Source: Prevotella sp. (GTDB lineage Bacteria > Bacteroidota > Bacteroidia > Bacteroidales > Bacteroidaceae). From it: 46,917 nt of DNA. How positions within the stretch are numbered: the first letter of the stretch is position 1; each line of letters begins with the position of its first letter. A model generated the notes under the pieces. That model was given only the letters and a program-made list of their open reading frames with translations. It made no database searches and was not told where the DNA came from. The stretch is from assembly GCA_016285245.1 (NCBI GenBank), contig JAEEQH010000023.1, positions 1-46,917 on the forward strand, given 5' to 3'. Made by a program: the position numbers and the translations under genes. This document shows positions 32,001-39,924 of the stretch, in pieces.

Positions 32001-34371
32001 CGGTGCTACTTGGACCAAGACACAGAACCTCTTCCACAATCAGTACCGCCAGTACCGCATCCCCATCCGTATCAAGGAGGAACCCAACGGCGCCCATGGT
32101 AGCCGCTTCCATCTGACGGGTGCCACGCTGAAACCCGGCTGTCACTACATCCTCCGTCTCATCGGTACCGCCTACGAGGTGGAGGACGGCCAGCAGGTAT
32201 GGCCCACGCTGGTAGCCACGAGCACGAAGGGTAAGCAGAAGGAGTATCGCATCCGCTGGCTACAGAACAAATTCTTCTTCTTCTACACCCGTAGTGAGGA
32301 AGAGATCAAAGAAGATCCTGTGAACGGCCTGCAGCAGTATGTGGCCCTGGCCTACCCGTCGGCTGTTGACAATAAGCTGTTCAACGAGCCGGAGGATAAG
32401 GACGAAGCCTACATGCACGACCTAGAACGTCCCACGATTGCCCTGAACACCGATATCGAAGGTAAGGCCTATACCAAGGGCAAGCTCACGTGGCAGCTGC
32501 GCGGACGTAAGGTGGGCGAAGAGAAATGGAAGAAGACCGAGGTGAAGGAGAACCGCTTCGCACGATATGGCAAAGACTTCGTGAACATGGAGCCGGCGTA
32601 CGCCTTCAAACCCTACAAGGAGAAGTCGGCCGACAAGAACAGTGACTACGAGTACAACCTGCAGCTGCTCTACACCAAGCAGGTGGCTGGTGCCGGTGTC
32701 GACTGCACGACGAACATGACCGACGAAGAGAAACTCAACGCCATGACCGGCTTCCTGCGAGAACACAATATGTACGACAATCTGGTAGAACAGATGGGCT
32801 GCACAGTCGAAGAGACTGTGGCAAACCTTGGCGCGACGCTCACAATGATATTGGTAGGCATCTATGCTGTCGGGCAATATGGCGATACTGAGACCTACCA
32901 GAATGCAATTAACACCTACTACGACCAGATGGGACTGTCGTGCCAGAAGGACACCACCATCATCCTGGCTAACCTGACCTTCCGAGGCTCGGACCGTACA
33001 GACTGGCAGAACTTAGGAGCGCCGTTGGTGATGAGAAAGGTGACGTACGATCGCAAGAAGCACAAATATGTAACCACGAAGGTGGAGCGTACGCACTCGA
33101 TAGGCGAGCCCCTGCCCTACGAGCGTCCGTTCGTGGGTGTGACCGCCACGGCGCGTCCCTCGTTCACGTTCTCACCATCGGGCGACCTCGTCTATTCTAT
33201 TTCGAGCGAGATGGCCGAGAAGAGTATTTACACTAAGCCGCGGCTGGACAATCCCTACATCTATTTCTCCTATCTGTCGAACACGGTGTTCATCGGCGGC
33301 AAGAAGGTAAATAGCTATTCGTTCGACGACATTGAGGTGCGTCATGCCAGCGAGCCGCTGACATTCAGCTACAACGGCTTCAGCGTCGAGGGCACCAGCC
33401 AGATTGAGGGATGGGCAGAGAACTCGATAGCGGTGGCCAAAAAGATGTATGGAGCATGGAACAAGTGGTACTTCAACGACAAGACCCAGCCCCGGTATCC
33501 GCTACCGTCGAGCGACACCGACATCACTCTGGCCAATCAGGATGGCAAGTCTCCTTACTGCGTGCCGGGCTATGACAAGAACGTCCCAGGCTTCGCCTAC
33601 CATCTGAATATGGCTGAGCTGGTGAAGGACTATGCCGCGCCATACTATGTGGCCGAGACGCTGTGCGACAAGATGAAGGACATCGCCGACGATCTGTACA
33701 GTATCTATCAGAATAGCTGGTCGGGCAACAGCATTGACAACGACAAGTTCAATAAGGACATGAAGGCATGGAGTAACCGCCATCGTGGACAGTACCTCAC
33801 CGTTGAGAGCCGTGGCTTCAAGGTGAAGGTACCCTACTACCAGTTCCCGCTTATCTTCGGTGACTGCTTCGGCCGTTATGACGGCAAGGATGCAACCGAC
33901 GTGAACCACTCGGGTAAGTCGGTGGCACGCAGTAACCGTAGCTTCAGGTACTCATTGGGTAGCCTAACGGGCGACCGTTGGGAGTCGTCGGTGTCGAACC
34001 TGTTGTTCTTCCGTCTGCGAGGTGGCCATGCGTTCCACGTAGACAAGACCTGGGAGTATGGCGCGTCGCCAAACAATACGAATCGTTTTGTGACTCAAGA
34101 CGTGTTTGATGCCAGGACAGCCCTGAACACGGTGAAGGGATTCTCGGCAAAGGCCTACCGCGTGAATGCCTATAACCTCAATACTGGTGAGTTTGAAGTG
34201 AAGCGCTTCGGCGCTGATGCCGCCGACCAGAGCTACTTGAACGATGTGGATGCCGACTTCCTGGACTTTGAAGGCAGTCCCGTGAAGAGTATGACGGACT
34301 GGATGGACATGATTGGCACACCGTCGGTGACATGCAACGACGAACAGTTAGAGAATAGCTTTGATGAATAG
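25903..34371 (+). CDS. giant TANFOR-like surface protein, operon gene 3
   Basis: 2,822 residues from the ATG at 25903; the in-frame TTG at 25888 is less likely. The signal peptide (RKALLILVLLNLQFVYILPSMKGGVGGGSLWA, cut before QD) contains repeat-encoded residues. Residues about 48-200 resemble the TANFOR domain of large Bacteroidetes surface proteins: NPGKFFSIKLMNNT..., IVLAPHQAKVLNP, and LPEGQYQMFMDAY. An Fn3-like domain lies near 380-500. A Ser/Gly/Lys-rich low-complexity linker lies at about 1009-1056, a coiled coil at about 1540-1600 (KANAELVKMQKTLDDFQQNLESD), and long beta-rich segments fill the rest, including AGFDMSLVNYG and GFIDIDLGLFYGSL strands. There is no evident catalytic motif and no C-terminal sorting tail. 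It is probably a cell-surface or extracellular scaffold or adhesin acting with genes 1, 2 and 4-6. Confidence 0.7.
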   Translation: MTIANHHIGNRCLRKALLILVLLNLQFVYILPSMKGGVGGGSLWAQDVTISVSPMSPVLPPQAGEYMSNPGKFFSIKLMNNTDAEQLLHIGMHIDMLFPDQEVMMATPTNGNIPREPIVLAPHQAKVLNPVEMRNLFRHFTLSDLGLREDLMQKLQDEPIGLLPEGQYQMFMDAYRWDPQQTNGVLLTHPGDGRCQFNICYRAQSPRFLSPKAAGGLAAADPMAQFAVAKIDVNNPVQLFTWMQPTLNCNAQMVQFNYDLKVVKLGAQTPDEAILYNPAEYQASKLLNTTFTLPTAYQNLWKQDTTTVYAMQVTAHSVISNSANSLNYSLIENDGKSDILLFRFYDPNFKGIEPQSEKGDSVADAAKGSATNGKETTSKEKLYTFEQPKLIKPSFYEKVGRKLFVGDSIYVEWRKAWFAGGRGQRQDTIKFAYTVALYKGNTADSLKNIFKSKPIYTKKIDEKAKNLNDTIQWKSLKGVQAGDYLVLRVTAKSTNAADSIIKMQGDSLNYVDFAIVEHFKETFECGENTADVANKVPIDHLPKKDEKLKISDWTLTLNDDVTQDSKTRTLKNGTGWINWEVLGMNVRVAVKFDSIKVNTDGVVYDGILNTYAKGKQTEFTAQQAVDSLFSSWGLDNIWGDLGLPRDVADKVGSTVSGETGNLAQQYNLGSYYTYFKQAEKQWDQVMDGTGLDIYFPTELPDTIAKLLPEDFSLQIASMMFTPKGAVMNVIGEFVLPKCDVIENDVLIFGAPRLCVQKGRILPEDGVLALLSNFRIKDPDSGWDMTFKAPLEPLDPQDGCFLRWENDEFGGLGLEIAMQIPNLKRVIEGKVENTPPILDLQATIEKSWSDWIGRISMDPFQAEDLPGWTFTPGKDIIFDHSSKKNYQGSSLHFPGINAMPKTYDPTKVSSECSDGKWEAWQGIYVNEISVQFPKWAVFGKGNEGLKIAGQKMFFDASGITCDIAALNLMEAQTGKAGGWEFDLDMAKVMIVQNNFDSCHIEGRFAIPLFGKKDQSASSGSSTGKSASSGSATGNGKGGATASAAGTGKGGGKGNPDQGKIRFTCDIRHLTDSTTTYYTYDKSGKKVEHKKRVYGENDLMAYYFKTQQIDSLDFSCFVADVDLIKDQTYFMVAAIDRNKDKTDTYVELNMGGQINIADTNSTVNSIREYAKKLPLNMDFRGIHFAKMRLANFSYKDSAAVYKNINTYFNDSLGIKRLRSEAEWSEKHSGAINLFESKEIALTSKCFFDAGEWSLSSPKKNLGPFSVELSNWSFDYKNEKLTLGIEGTIGLCEDKINTAVGIDISAKLTIPGDLSNISGYQLSEGKVEFKSIKLDCDFSVLHFKGELNVTGEDSADKGYAGSLDIDIKGLFAVKCNGGYFEHTTQDGEKPAEGSGLTVPDKYAWGYFTVDISSGAGIHFDPVVINRIAGGFYFNARPAGKSGKDEGGIKAQARYGLIGVSFGLGLQSSAGKETLSADVDLNVVYDRQGNNGNGCLTTFLFKGNMKAVSGLVEAKVQLLYQNDDKDRFLSLDITVEATSSKLSGKVGKYMEKANAELVKMQKTLDDFQQNLESDVKNFVADIPMPGMDSFKSDYDSKSDKNQHAKEEKSIDEEAKAKADANKPRAAEFNIPLQFKITWKENGVKKSPMRWHLYLGEPEEKKRCQFVLVDFKSSIVNVNIGANAYLCIGNELPGDGQLPPIPTVITDFLNGGSSQVNTNASLDKAQRSRSAAIKALLPTGENVKGGVMIGASAWGFIDIDLGLFYGSLNAIAGFDMSLVNYGNTAFCTNLHRPMGKNGWYAMGQFYAYLAAKFGLHIKLGKLIDRKIDIVDAGIGGVFECGMPSPTWVDGKARVKMSLLAGLVKIDRSFNFTCGQRCEAFVGNALDGFNLFDYCNIASDSLGLGWYDEGISVRDFNKAMFTTTASLGAQYRLVDPSDQLALSNKTGYDASTLNLNAARTYVFDLNTDLSDSESSTYGSIAAELYEFDFSKSSIQWKYTVKSTIENCGFESVNQTNMEMDSKYYSNKKAKKNSDLLNPDGATWTKTQNLFHNQYRQYRIPIRIKEEPNGAHGSRFHLTGATLKPGCHYILRLIGTAYEVEDGQQVWPTLVATSTKGKQKEYRIRWLQNKFFFFYTRSEEEIKEDPVNGLQQYVALAYPSAVDNKLFNEPEDKDEAYMHDLERPTIALNTDIEGKAYTKGKLTWQLRGRKVGEEKWKKTEVKENRFARYGKDFVNMEPAYAFKPYKEKSADKNSDYEYNLQLLYTKQVAGAGVDCTTNMTDEEKLNAMTGFLREHNMYDNLVEQMGCTVEETVANLGATLTMILVGIYAVGQYGDTETYQNAINTYYDQMGLSCQKDTTIILANLTFRGSDRTDWQNLGAPLVMRKVTYDRKKHKYVTTKVERTHSIGEPLPYERPFVGVTATARPSFTFSPSGDLVYSISSEMAEKSIYTKPRLDNPYIYFSYLSNTVFIGGKKVNSYSFDDIEVRHASEPLTFSYNGFSVEGTSQIEGWAENSIAVAKKMYGAWNKWYFNDKTQPRYPLPSSDTDITLANQDGKSPYCVPGYDKNVPGFAYHLNMAELVKDYAAPYYVAETLCDKMKDIADDLYSIYQNSWSGNSIDNDKFNKDMKAWSNRHRGQYLTVESRGFKVKVPYYQFPLIFGDCFGRYDGKDATDVNHSGKSVARSNRSFRYSLGSLTGDRWESSVSNLLFFRLRGGHAFHVDKTWEYGASPNNTNRFVTQDVFDARTALNTVKGFSAKAYRVNAYNLNTGEFEVKRFGADAADQSYLNDVDADFLDFEGSPVKSMTDWMDMIGTPSVTCNDEQLENSFDE

Positions 34372-34384
34372 AAAGAATTGAAAC

Positions 34385-36652
34385 ATGACGATAAAAACGC
34401 TTAAATACCTGTTGTCCGCCTGTCTCGTAAGCTGTGCAGTCTGCACGGCTCACGCCCAGGAAGAAGTCGATACTGTACCGGCGGTCGGCAGCGTGGCCAC
34501 CGACACCTTGGAGGAGGTCTACCACGGCCCCATCCTTACATCGAAGATCCACCTGATGACACGCACCTACGGTGACCGTATCTACCTGCGGTGGCTACCC
34601 GAGGACTACGTGTCGTGGATGTTCTTGGTACAGGGCGGCGTCAACGTGCTACGCGTAGACAAGAGCAGCGGCGAGGAGGTGACGCTGGCCCGTGGATTGA
34701 AACCGCTGTCACAAGCAGAGTTTGAGTCGAAGTACGGTACGAAGGACTCGTTGGCGATGGTCTGTGCCGGTGTGCTCTATGGCGAGGGCCGTATTAGCGA
34801 GAACCAGACGCAGGAGCCGCCAAGGACGATGGGAGCAAACATGGAGTACAACAGCGAACAGGACATTTCCTTCGGCTATGCCATGCTCATTGCCGAGTGG
34901 CGTGCCGACCTGGCACAGGACATGGCCGTAGGCCTCGTCGACCGCTCGGTGAAGCCAGATGCCCGCTATGAGTATTACGTCCAGCCGACAGTTTGGGACA
35001 ACGGTGGCAAGATTATCTTCGAGCCGGGCGTCAGGGAAAATGTCGTCAATCGTCCCTACGAGCCAGAACCCTATGACCCGTTGGTGGAAGACACGCTACC
35101 GTCGATGTGCCGCTTCGTGCTGTCGTGGGAGGACAAGGTACACTCCAGCTACGAGATAGAACGCCGTGAGAAGGGAACTACCGAATGGCAGCGGCTGAAC
35201 AAGAAACCCTACGTCTCGATGGTTGAAGCTACCGACTATGAGGGACTCATCGTCTACAGCGACTCCGTGCCCTACGTCGGTGTGTGGGAATACCGCATCT
35301 TCGCGCACGACGCCTTTGGAGAGCTGGTTGGGCCGTCGCCCGTCCACACCGCCTATGCCCGTGACATCCAGCCGCCGCTGGCCCCGCAGCTGAAGTATAT
35401 CGTCCTGGAGCGTCCCGATGACAACGACCCCATGAGCCGCATCCTGGCTCACGTGGTGTGGGAGAACCCCGACCCGGAGAAACAGGACGGCGATGTGCAG
35501 GGGTATGTCATCCAGTATTACAATGAGGACATCACTGGTCACCAGTGGCGCCCGCTGACACAGTTATCAAAGGTCAATGGCCAATGGTCAATGGTCAATG
35601 AGCTGATCAGTCCGAAGGACACCACAGCCGTGGTAGACGTCACCGGCCTGCGTACGGGTATGATGGCCATCTCGGCCTACGACAACTCGGGCAACGAGAA
35701 CATGGGCTTGGCACAAATGGTACGTATCACCGACTTCAAGGCCCCGGAGCCGCCCGAGGAACTGAAAGCCATCGTGCTGCCCTCGGGTAACGTGCTCCTG
35801 TCATGGCAGCACAAGGCGGAGGATACTGACATTGCCTACTACGACCTGGCCTTCTCCAACGACAGCACCCATGAGTTCCTGCTGCGCAATCAGGGTGGCA
35901 TCCAACAGGAGGGCTTCATCGACACGCTGGCCATGAACATCAACCAGAAATATATTTATTATAAGGTACGCGCGGTGGACTGGTCGAACAACTTCGGCGA
36001 GTGGTCGCCCGTCCTGCAGGTGAAGCGTCCGCACAACACGCCGCCGTCGGCTCCTCACCTGGACGAGTCGTGGCACAACGACCAGCAAGGTATGCATATG
36101 CGCTGGGTGGTGGGTACCGATGCCGACATGGAGTACCACCTGCTGAAACGACGTCTGGGCGCCGGCGAGTGGGAGGTGATAGCCCGCTGGGATGCCGACT
36201 CACTGCGAGAGACTGGCAGCTATGCCCTCATCGTCGACGACAATCCGCCCTACGACCAGGAGCGCCGCTACTTCTACATGGTGGAGAGCTTCAACTCGAC
36301 GCCCTACACGTCGCAGAGTTTCGCGGTGAGCTGGCTGCATCAGGGTCCCCACATCCTCGACATCCCCATTCAGGTGGTTGGCGACTGGGTGGAGCACGCC
36401 GGAGCCGTACGTATCGTCTGGGATGTGAAGATGCCTGCCTCCCTGCAGTCGCAGGACTATTACTACTGCATCTTCCGCAAGGGCAGCGGTGACAAGGATT
36501 TCAAGTATCAGTACAATGTGGCGAAGGACGAGGTGGAGTATACCGACCCCAGCCTGAAGAAGGGCGAGACGGCTGAGTACTACGTCAGCATCCGCTTCAA
36601 GGACGGTCGTGAGAGCCGCAACTCGAACACCATTAAAGTTACAAGATTATAA
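34385..36652 (+). CDS. secreted fibronectin-III-type protein, operon gene 4
   Basis: 755 residues, 13 nt after gene 3. The signal peptide ends CTAHAQ. The early segment (ILTSKIHLMTRTYGDRIYLRWLPEDY) and four or five later units (e.g. FVLSWEDKVHSSYEIERREKGTTEWQRL...; PPLAPQLKYIVLERPD...; PEPPEELKAIVLPSGNVLLSWQHKAEDTDIAYYDL...; PPSAPHLDESWHNDQQGMHMRW) have the W-x(n)-Y-x-(V/I)-R/K plan of Fn3 domains. The last unit ends AEYYVSIRFKDGRESRNSNTIKVTRL. No enzyme domain is seen. It is likely a surface-exposed binding partner of the TANFOR giant. Residues near 397-405 (KVNGQWSMVN) are encoded by a TCAATGG tandem repeat. Confidence 0.75.
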   Translation: MTIKTLKYLLSACLVSCAVCTAHAQEEVDTVPAVGSVATDTLEEVYHGPILTSKIHLMTRTYGDRIYLRWLPEDYVSWMFLVQGGVNVLRVDKSSGEEVTLARGLKPLSQAEFESKYGTKDSLAMVCAGVLYGEGRISENQTQEPPRTMGANMEYNSEQDISFGYAMLIAEWRADLAQDMAVGLVDRSVKPDARYEYYVQPTVWDNGGKIIFEPGVRENVVNRPYEPEPYDPLVEDTLPSMCRFVLSWEDKVHSSYEIERREKGTTEWQRLNKKPYVSMVEATDYEGLIVYSDSVPYVGVWEYRIFAHDAFGELVGPSPVHTAYARDIQPPLAPQLKYIVLERPDDNDPMSRILAHVVWENPDPEKQDGDVQGYVIQYYNEDITGHQWRPLTQLSKVNGQWSMVNELISPKDTTAVVDVTGLRTGMMAISAYDNSGNENMGLAQMVRITDFKAPEPPEELKAIVLPSGNVLLSWQHKAEDTDIAYYDLAFSNDSTHEFLLRNQGGIQQEGFIDTLAMNINQKYIYYKVRAVDWSNNFGEWSPVLQVKRPHNTPPSAPHLDESWHNDQQGMHMRWVVGTDADMEYHLLKRRLGAGEWEVIARWDADSLRETGSYALIVDDNPPYDQERRYFYMVESFNSTPYTSQSFAVSWLHQGPHILDIPIQVVGDWVEHAGAVRIVWDVKMPASLQSQDYYYCIFRKGSGDKDFKYQYNVAKDEVEYTDPSLKKGETAEYYVSIRFKDGRESRNSNTIKVTRL

Positions 36653-36661
36653 AATTAAAAT

Positions 36662-37441
36662 ATGGCGAGAAGATTATCATTTTTTAATTTCATAATTCTT
36701 ACACTGGCCTTGGCTTTGGCCGGCTGCGGCGACATTTTCACCGATGAGAATGTCACCCTGACCGATGGCACGACGATGGACCTCACTCGCCGCGTCGTCA
36801 CCATCATGGAGGGTGAGCGTTATGTCGTCCCCGTGACGTTCACGCCGGCGACGCAGTCGAATACCGCCGTCTGGTGGGACATCGAAGACAACGCCATTGC
36901 CACCTTCCAGAACGATACGCTCTATGCCCTGAGCCCTGGCCTGACACGTGTGATGGCTACCAGCGCGGTCACCATGCTGAGCGACACCTGTTGGGTGGAG
37001 GTGCTGGCGAGACCCGAGATGGACTGGGGCGACTTCCCTTACGAGATGATGCTCTATGCCAATGTGACGCTGCACGGAAAGCCGCTGACGGTGACCAATC
37101 AGGAGGATGTCATCATCGCAGCCTATGTCGGCAAAGACCTGCGTGGCATCGGACAGATGCGCCAGAGCCACGGCATCGACTACTTCCAGATGCGCATCGG
37201 CGCCTACCGTCCTTCGGGTGACAACATCCGTCTGCGCTGCTACTACCGTGGCAAGGCCCTGGCGGAATGGTTCCCGCAGACGCTGACCTTCGATGGTGAG
37301 GCACACGGCACACTGTCAGCCCTCCTACCCCTGACCATCGATGACGGCGCTGAGGTCTATGAGCCCGCCGTGGATCCCGTGGAGGACGAGAATCCCTATA
37401 TCGTCGTACCCGACACGATTGTAAATGTTGTAACCGAGTGA
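36662..37441 (+). CDS. Ig-like lipoprotein, operon gene 5
   Basis: 259 residues, 9 nt after gene 4. Lipobox ALAGC with Cys22. Residues about 30-115 form a BIG2-like domain (VTLTDGTTMDLTRRVVTIMEGERYVVPVTFTPATQSNTAVWWDIEDNAIATFQNDTLYALSPGLTRVMATS). Residues about 125-230 repeat the N-terminal domain of gene 1: MLYANVTLHGKPL...IIAAYVGKDLRGIGQ...YFQMRIGAYRPSGDNIRLRCYYRGKAL aligns with FVYAELVLNGETV...FAAFIGDELRGKG...ILRFRVEGSL..DDGEFITFKAY. This shared domain ties the first and fifth genes together functionally. It is probably anchored in the outer membrane. Confidence 0.72.
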   Translation: MARRLSFFNFIILTLALALAGCGDIFTDENVTLTDGTTMDLTRRVVTIMEGERYVVPVTFTPATQSNTAVWWDIEDNAIATFQNDTLYALSPGLTRVMATSAVTMLSDTCWVEVLARPEMDWGDFPYEMMLYANVTLHGKPLTVTNQEDVIIAAYVGKDLRGIGQMRQSHGIDYFQMRIGAYRPSGDNIRLRCYYRGKALAEWFPQTLTFDGEAHGTLSALLPLTIDDGAEVYEPAVDPVEDENPYIVVPDTIVNVVTE

Positions 37442-37451
37442 AGCAAGAAGT

Positions 37452-39803
37452 ATGAAGACAACAAGCAATAGGCACCTGATAAACCTGACATTTATCATCT
37501 GCACTCTATTATTCAGCATAACGCTATCCTCATGTGACCTGTTCATCAATGAGGAGCCGGAGGTCGACGACTACGGCTTCACCGATGTGCCCGTGCATAC
37601 CGGCGAAGGCTACGACAAACCCGTCACCGCCAAAGAGGGCGACTGCGAGGTGACCTACCAACTACAGAGCAACGTGCGCCAGCTGACGACGGAGGATACC
37701 CAGCAATGGATTACCTACGTGGAGCAGGACGAGACGGGACTGTTCATGGAAATCCATTACTCCGGACACACACCGCAAGACCGCCTGCCCGTGCTGGGTG
37801 AGATACTCCTCTCTACCGACGTGACGCGCTTCCCCATGGGCTGTATGCACCGCGTGCAGATGCGCGAACTGCGCGACGGCGAATACTGCTACATCGCCAG
37901 TCTGGCAAAGCTTGGCGATACCTATAAAAAACTCGACATCACCGGGTCCATCACCACCGCCCCTGAGGAATACGACGTGAAGGGCGAGTCGTCCGACAGC
38001 ATCGCCACCGCCCGTAGCAATGCCAGAACAACCCGTGGTCCCGACTTTAGCGGTGATGACTGGTATAGCTTTAGGGGCATGCATGTGCAGTTAGGTGAAA
38101 GGATAGGTCTGGGCTACGAGTTTGGAACCGATCCCGTCCTCAGCCTCGAGGACGACAAACACCCTGATAAGCCCATCACGGTCGGATTTGCAGAGGGTAG
38201 TTACTATACGGTATCCAGCAAGTACGACTTCACCGACTTCAGTTTCGAACGCGGCGTCTACAAGGTACACATCAACGAAATAGAAGAGGGATGTTTTCGC
38301 ATCAAGGTGAGTGGTACTTACGACGGCAAGGTAAAGGTGAGGCACTTCCGCCCCGTTGAGGGTAAACCCATCCTCATCGGCCCCGTGCTGGTGATACTCT
38401 TCGTCAACCTGAACTTTGACATAGAGCTCAAGGCCAGCGCTGAGGCCACCCTGGAGCGCAGTTTCAAGATTACGCACGACTACACCATCGACTTCTCCGA
38501 CTTCACTCTTCAGGAAAAGACCGTCAATGAGAGTCCAGGCTGGAAGGCCTCTGCAGTGTTCTCAGGCGACGTGGGCCTGCGCACCACGCTCGAAGTCTGC
38601 TTTGGCCTCTACGGTAAGGTCCTCTCGCTGCGCATCTATCCGTCGGTATATTTTGGTGTGCATGCAGATACGGCTCCGGTGGTGTTCATAGGCAACGATG
38701 ACGAAGAGCCGTCCTACGATGTCTCATCCAGGCCTGGCATTACCCCGAAGGTGAACTGGCAGCTCGACGCCGGCCTCTTCCTTGAGCTGTCTATCTTCGA
38801 CTGGTTCAAGGAACTATTCGGAAAACTGACCAAGAGCAATGCCAAGGCTGTGCTCAGTGAGGTGGCAAAGGAGGCAAAGGAAAACGGCATGGAACTTTCG
38901 GCCGAATACTGGAACAACGTCGGCAAGGAGGCATATGAGCGTCAGGAAAAGGAGGATAAGAGCGGCCTGACAGTGAACCTCGGAGAATGGGACATCGTGA
39001 AACCTACGCCCACACCGTGGTACCCTACCATCGAGGACAACTCGTTCAAGATTGACCGTATCTACGATGAGCAGCAGCAGAAAATGATATTTATGGGTTC
39101 GTACACCATCAATAGTGTTGGCTTCTTTTGCTATGCTGGCCAAAGCTATATACCCACACTCCTTATCAAGAAAGGTACGAAGGTGGTAGATGAAATCTTT
39201 CCAGATGACGATGGTAAAGGTGCCAGGGTGAAGAACGGGAAGTTGTATATGTTCACCCTGCCAAACTATGAGGATGATGTGACATATATGGCCTGCCCAT
39301 CTTACCATGCAGCACCATTACGGAAACAATACCGCCCAGAAGTCATCGACAAGGGACTGCCCTTCATGGGCACCACGCCATCGGTCACCATCAACCAGAT
39401 TACCGCCACCAGCGCCGGTGTGGAGGAGGGTATGCACTTCGCCGACTATGGCGAAGATGTGTTCAAGTATAAGTTCACCTACGGTTTCGACATCAACGTC
39501 ACCGTACGCGGAGCAGAGAACATCCAGAGATGGGGTGTCTTCGAAGGTCCCCACGGCGTGAGCTTCGACTATAAGCGCAAGGATGCCACCAAACTGCGCG
39601 ACGGCACCTACGTGCTGCACTGCAAGCTGGATATTCTTAGCGACTATCTCTACGACAGCCGTATTGATGACTTGCGCCTATATCCCTTCTTCTTCTCCGA
39701 CGAGATGACCGGCAACGAGTATCATACCGGGCCCACCAACCACCTCTACATCACCTACGACGGGTTCTGGAACGTAGACGGAGAACCCTTCCACCATCTC
39801 TGA
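37452..39803 (+). CDS. large lipoprotein of unknown function, operon gene 6
   Basis: 783 residues, 10 nt after gene 5, last of the operon. The lipobox TLSSC gives Cys28. Residues about 30-180 look like a beta-rich domain with a BACON/fimbrillin-like plan (DCEVTYQLQSNVRQLTTEDTQQWITYVEQDETGLFMEIHYSG), which is uncertain. Residues about 300-450 contain long alternating strands (PVLVILFVNLNFDIELKASAEATLERSFKITHDYTIDF; VGLRTTLEVCFGLYGKVLSLRIYPSVYFGVHAD) reminiscent of the beta segments of the giant protein in gene 3. A charged helical segment lies at about 455-505. Function unrecognised; a role in surface display or interaction with gene 3 is inferred from the operon. No clear terminator follows; CCCATTTTTGGGG at 39804-39818 is weak. 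Confidence 0.7.
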   Translation: MKTTSNRHLINLTFIICTLLFSITLSSCDLFINEEPEVDDYGFTDVPVHTGEGYDKPVTAKEGDCEVTYQLQSNVRQLTTEDTQQWITYVEQDETGLFMEIHYSGHTPQDRLPVLGEILLSTDVTRFPMGCMHRVQMRELRDGEYCYIASLAKLGDTYKKLDITGSITTAPEEYDVKGESSDSIATARSNARTTRGPDFSGDDWYSFRGMHVQLGERIGLGYEFGTDPVLSLEDDKHPDKPITVGFAEGSYYTVSSKYDFTDFSFERGVYKVHINEIEEGCFRIKVSGTYDGKVKVRHFRPVEGKPILIGPVLVILFVNLNFDIELKASAEATLERSFKITHDYTIDFSDFTLQEKTVNESPGWKASAVFSGDVGLRTTLEVCFGLYGKVLSLRIYPSVYFGVHADTAPVVFIGNDDEEPSYDVSSRPGITPKVNWQLDAGLFLELSIFDWFKELFGKLTKSNAKAVLSEVAKEAKENGMELSAEYWNNVGKEAYERQEKEDKSGLTVNLGEWDIVKPTPTPWYPTIEDNSFKIDRIYDEQQQKMIFMGSYTINSVGFFCYAGQSYIPTLLIKKGTKVVDEIFPDDDGKGARVKNGKLYMFTLPNYEDDVTYMACPSYHAAPLRKQYRPEVIDKGLPFMGTTPSVTINQITATSAGVEEGMHFADYGEDVFKYKFTYGFDINVTVRGAENIQRWGVFEGPHGVSFDYKRKDATKLRDGTYVLHCKLDILSDYLYDSRIDDLRLYPFFFSDEMTGNEYHTGPTNHLYITYDGFWNVDGEPFHHL

Positions 39804-39852
39804 CCCATTTTTGGGGAGAAAGACGTAAATTTATAAAAAAATCATAAAATCG

Positions 39853-39884
39853 TTGGGTTGTTACGAAAAAAGTTAGTAACTTTG
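39853..39884 (+). promoter_or_regulatory. promoter of the yceD-rpmF-fabH-era block
   Basis: TAACTTTG at 39877-39884 is a full -7 box. TTGG at 39853-39856 is a near -33 box at a 20-bp spacing. The yceD start is 40 nt downstream. Confidence 0.62.
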
Positions 39885-39924
39885 CAGCCCAAAATGCGAT
39901 TAAATAAATCGTAAAACCGTGTAT

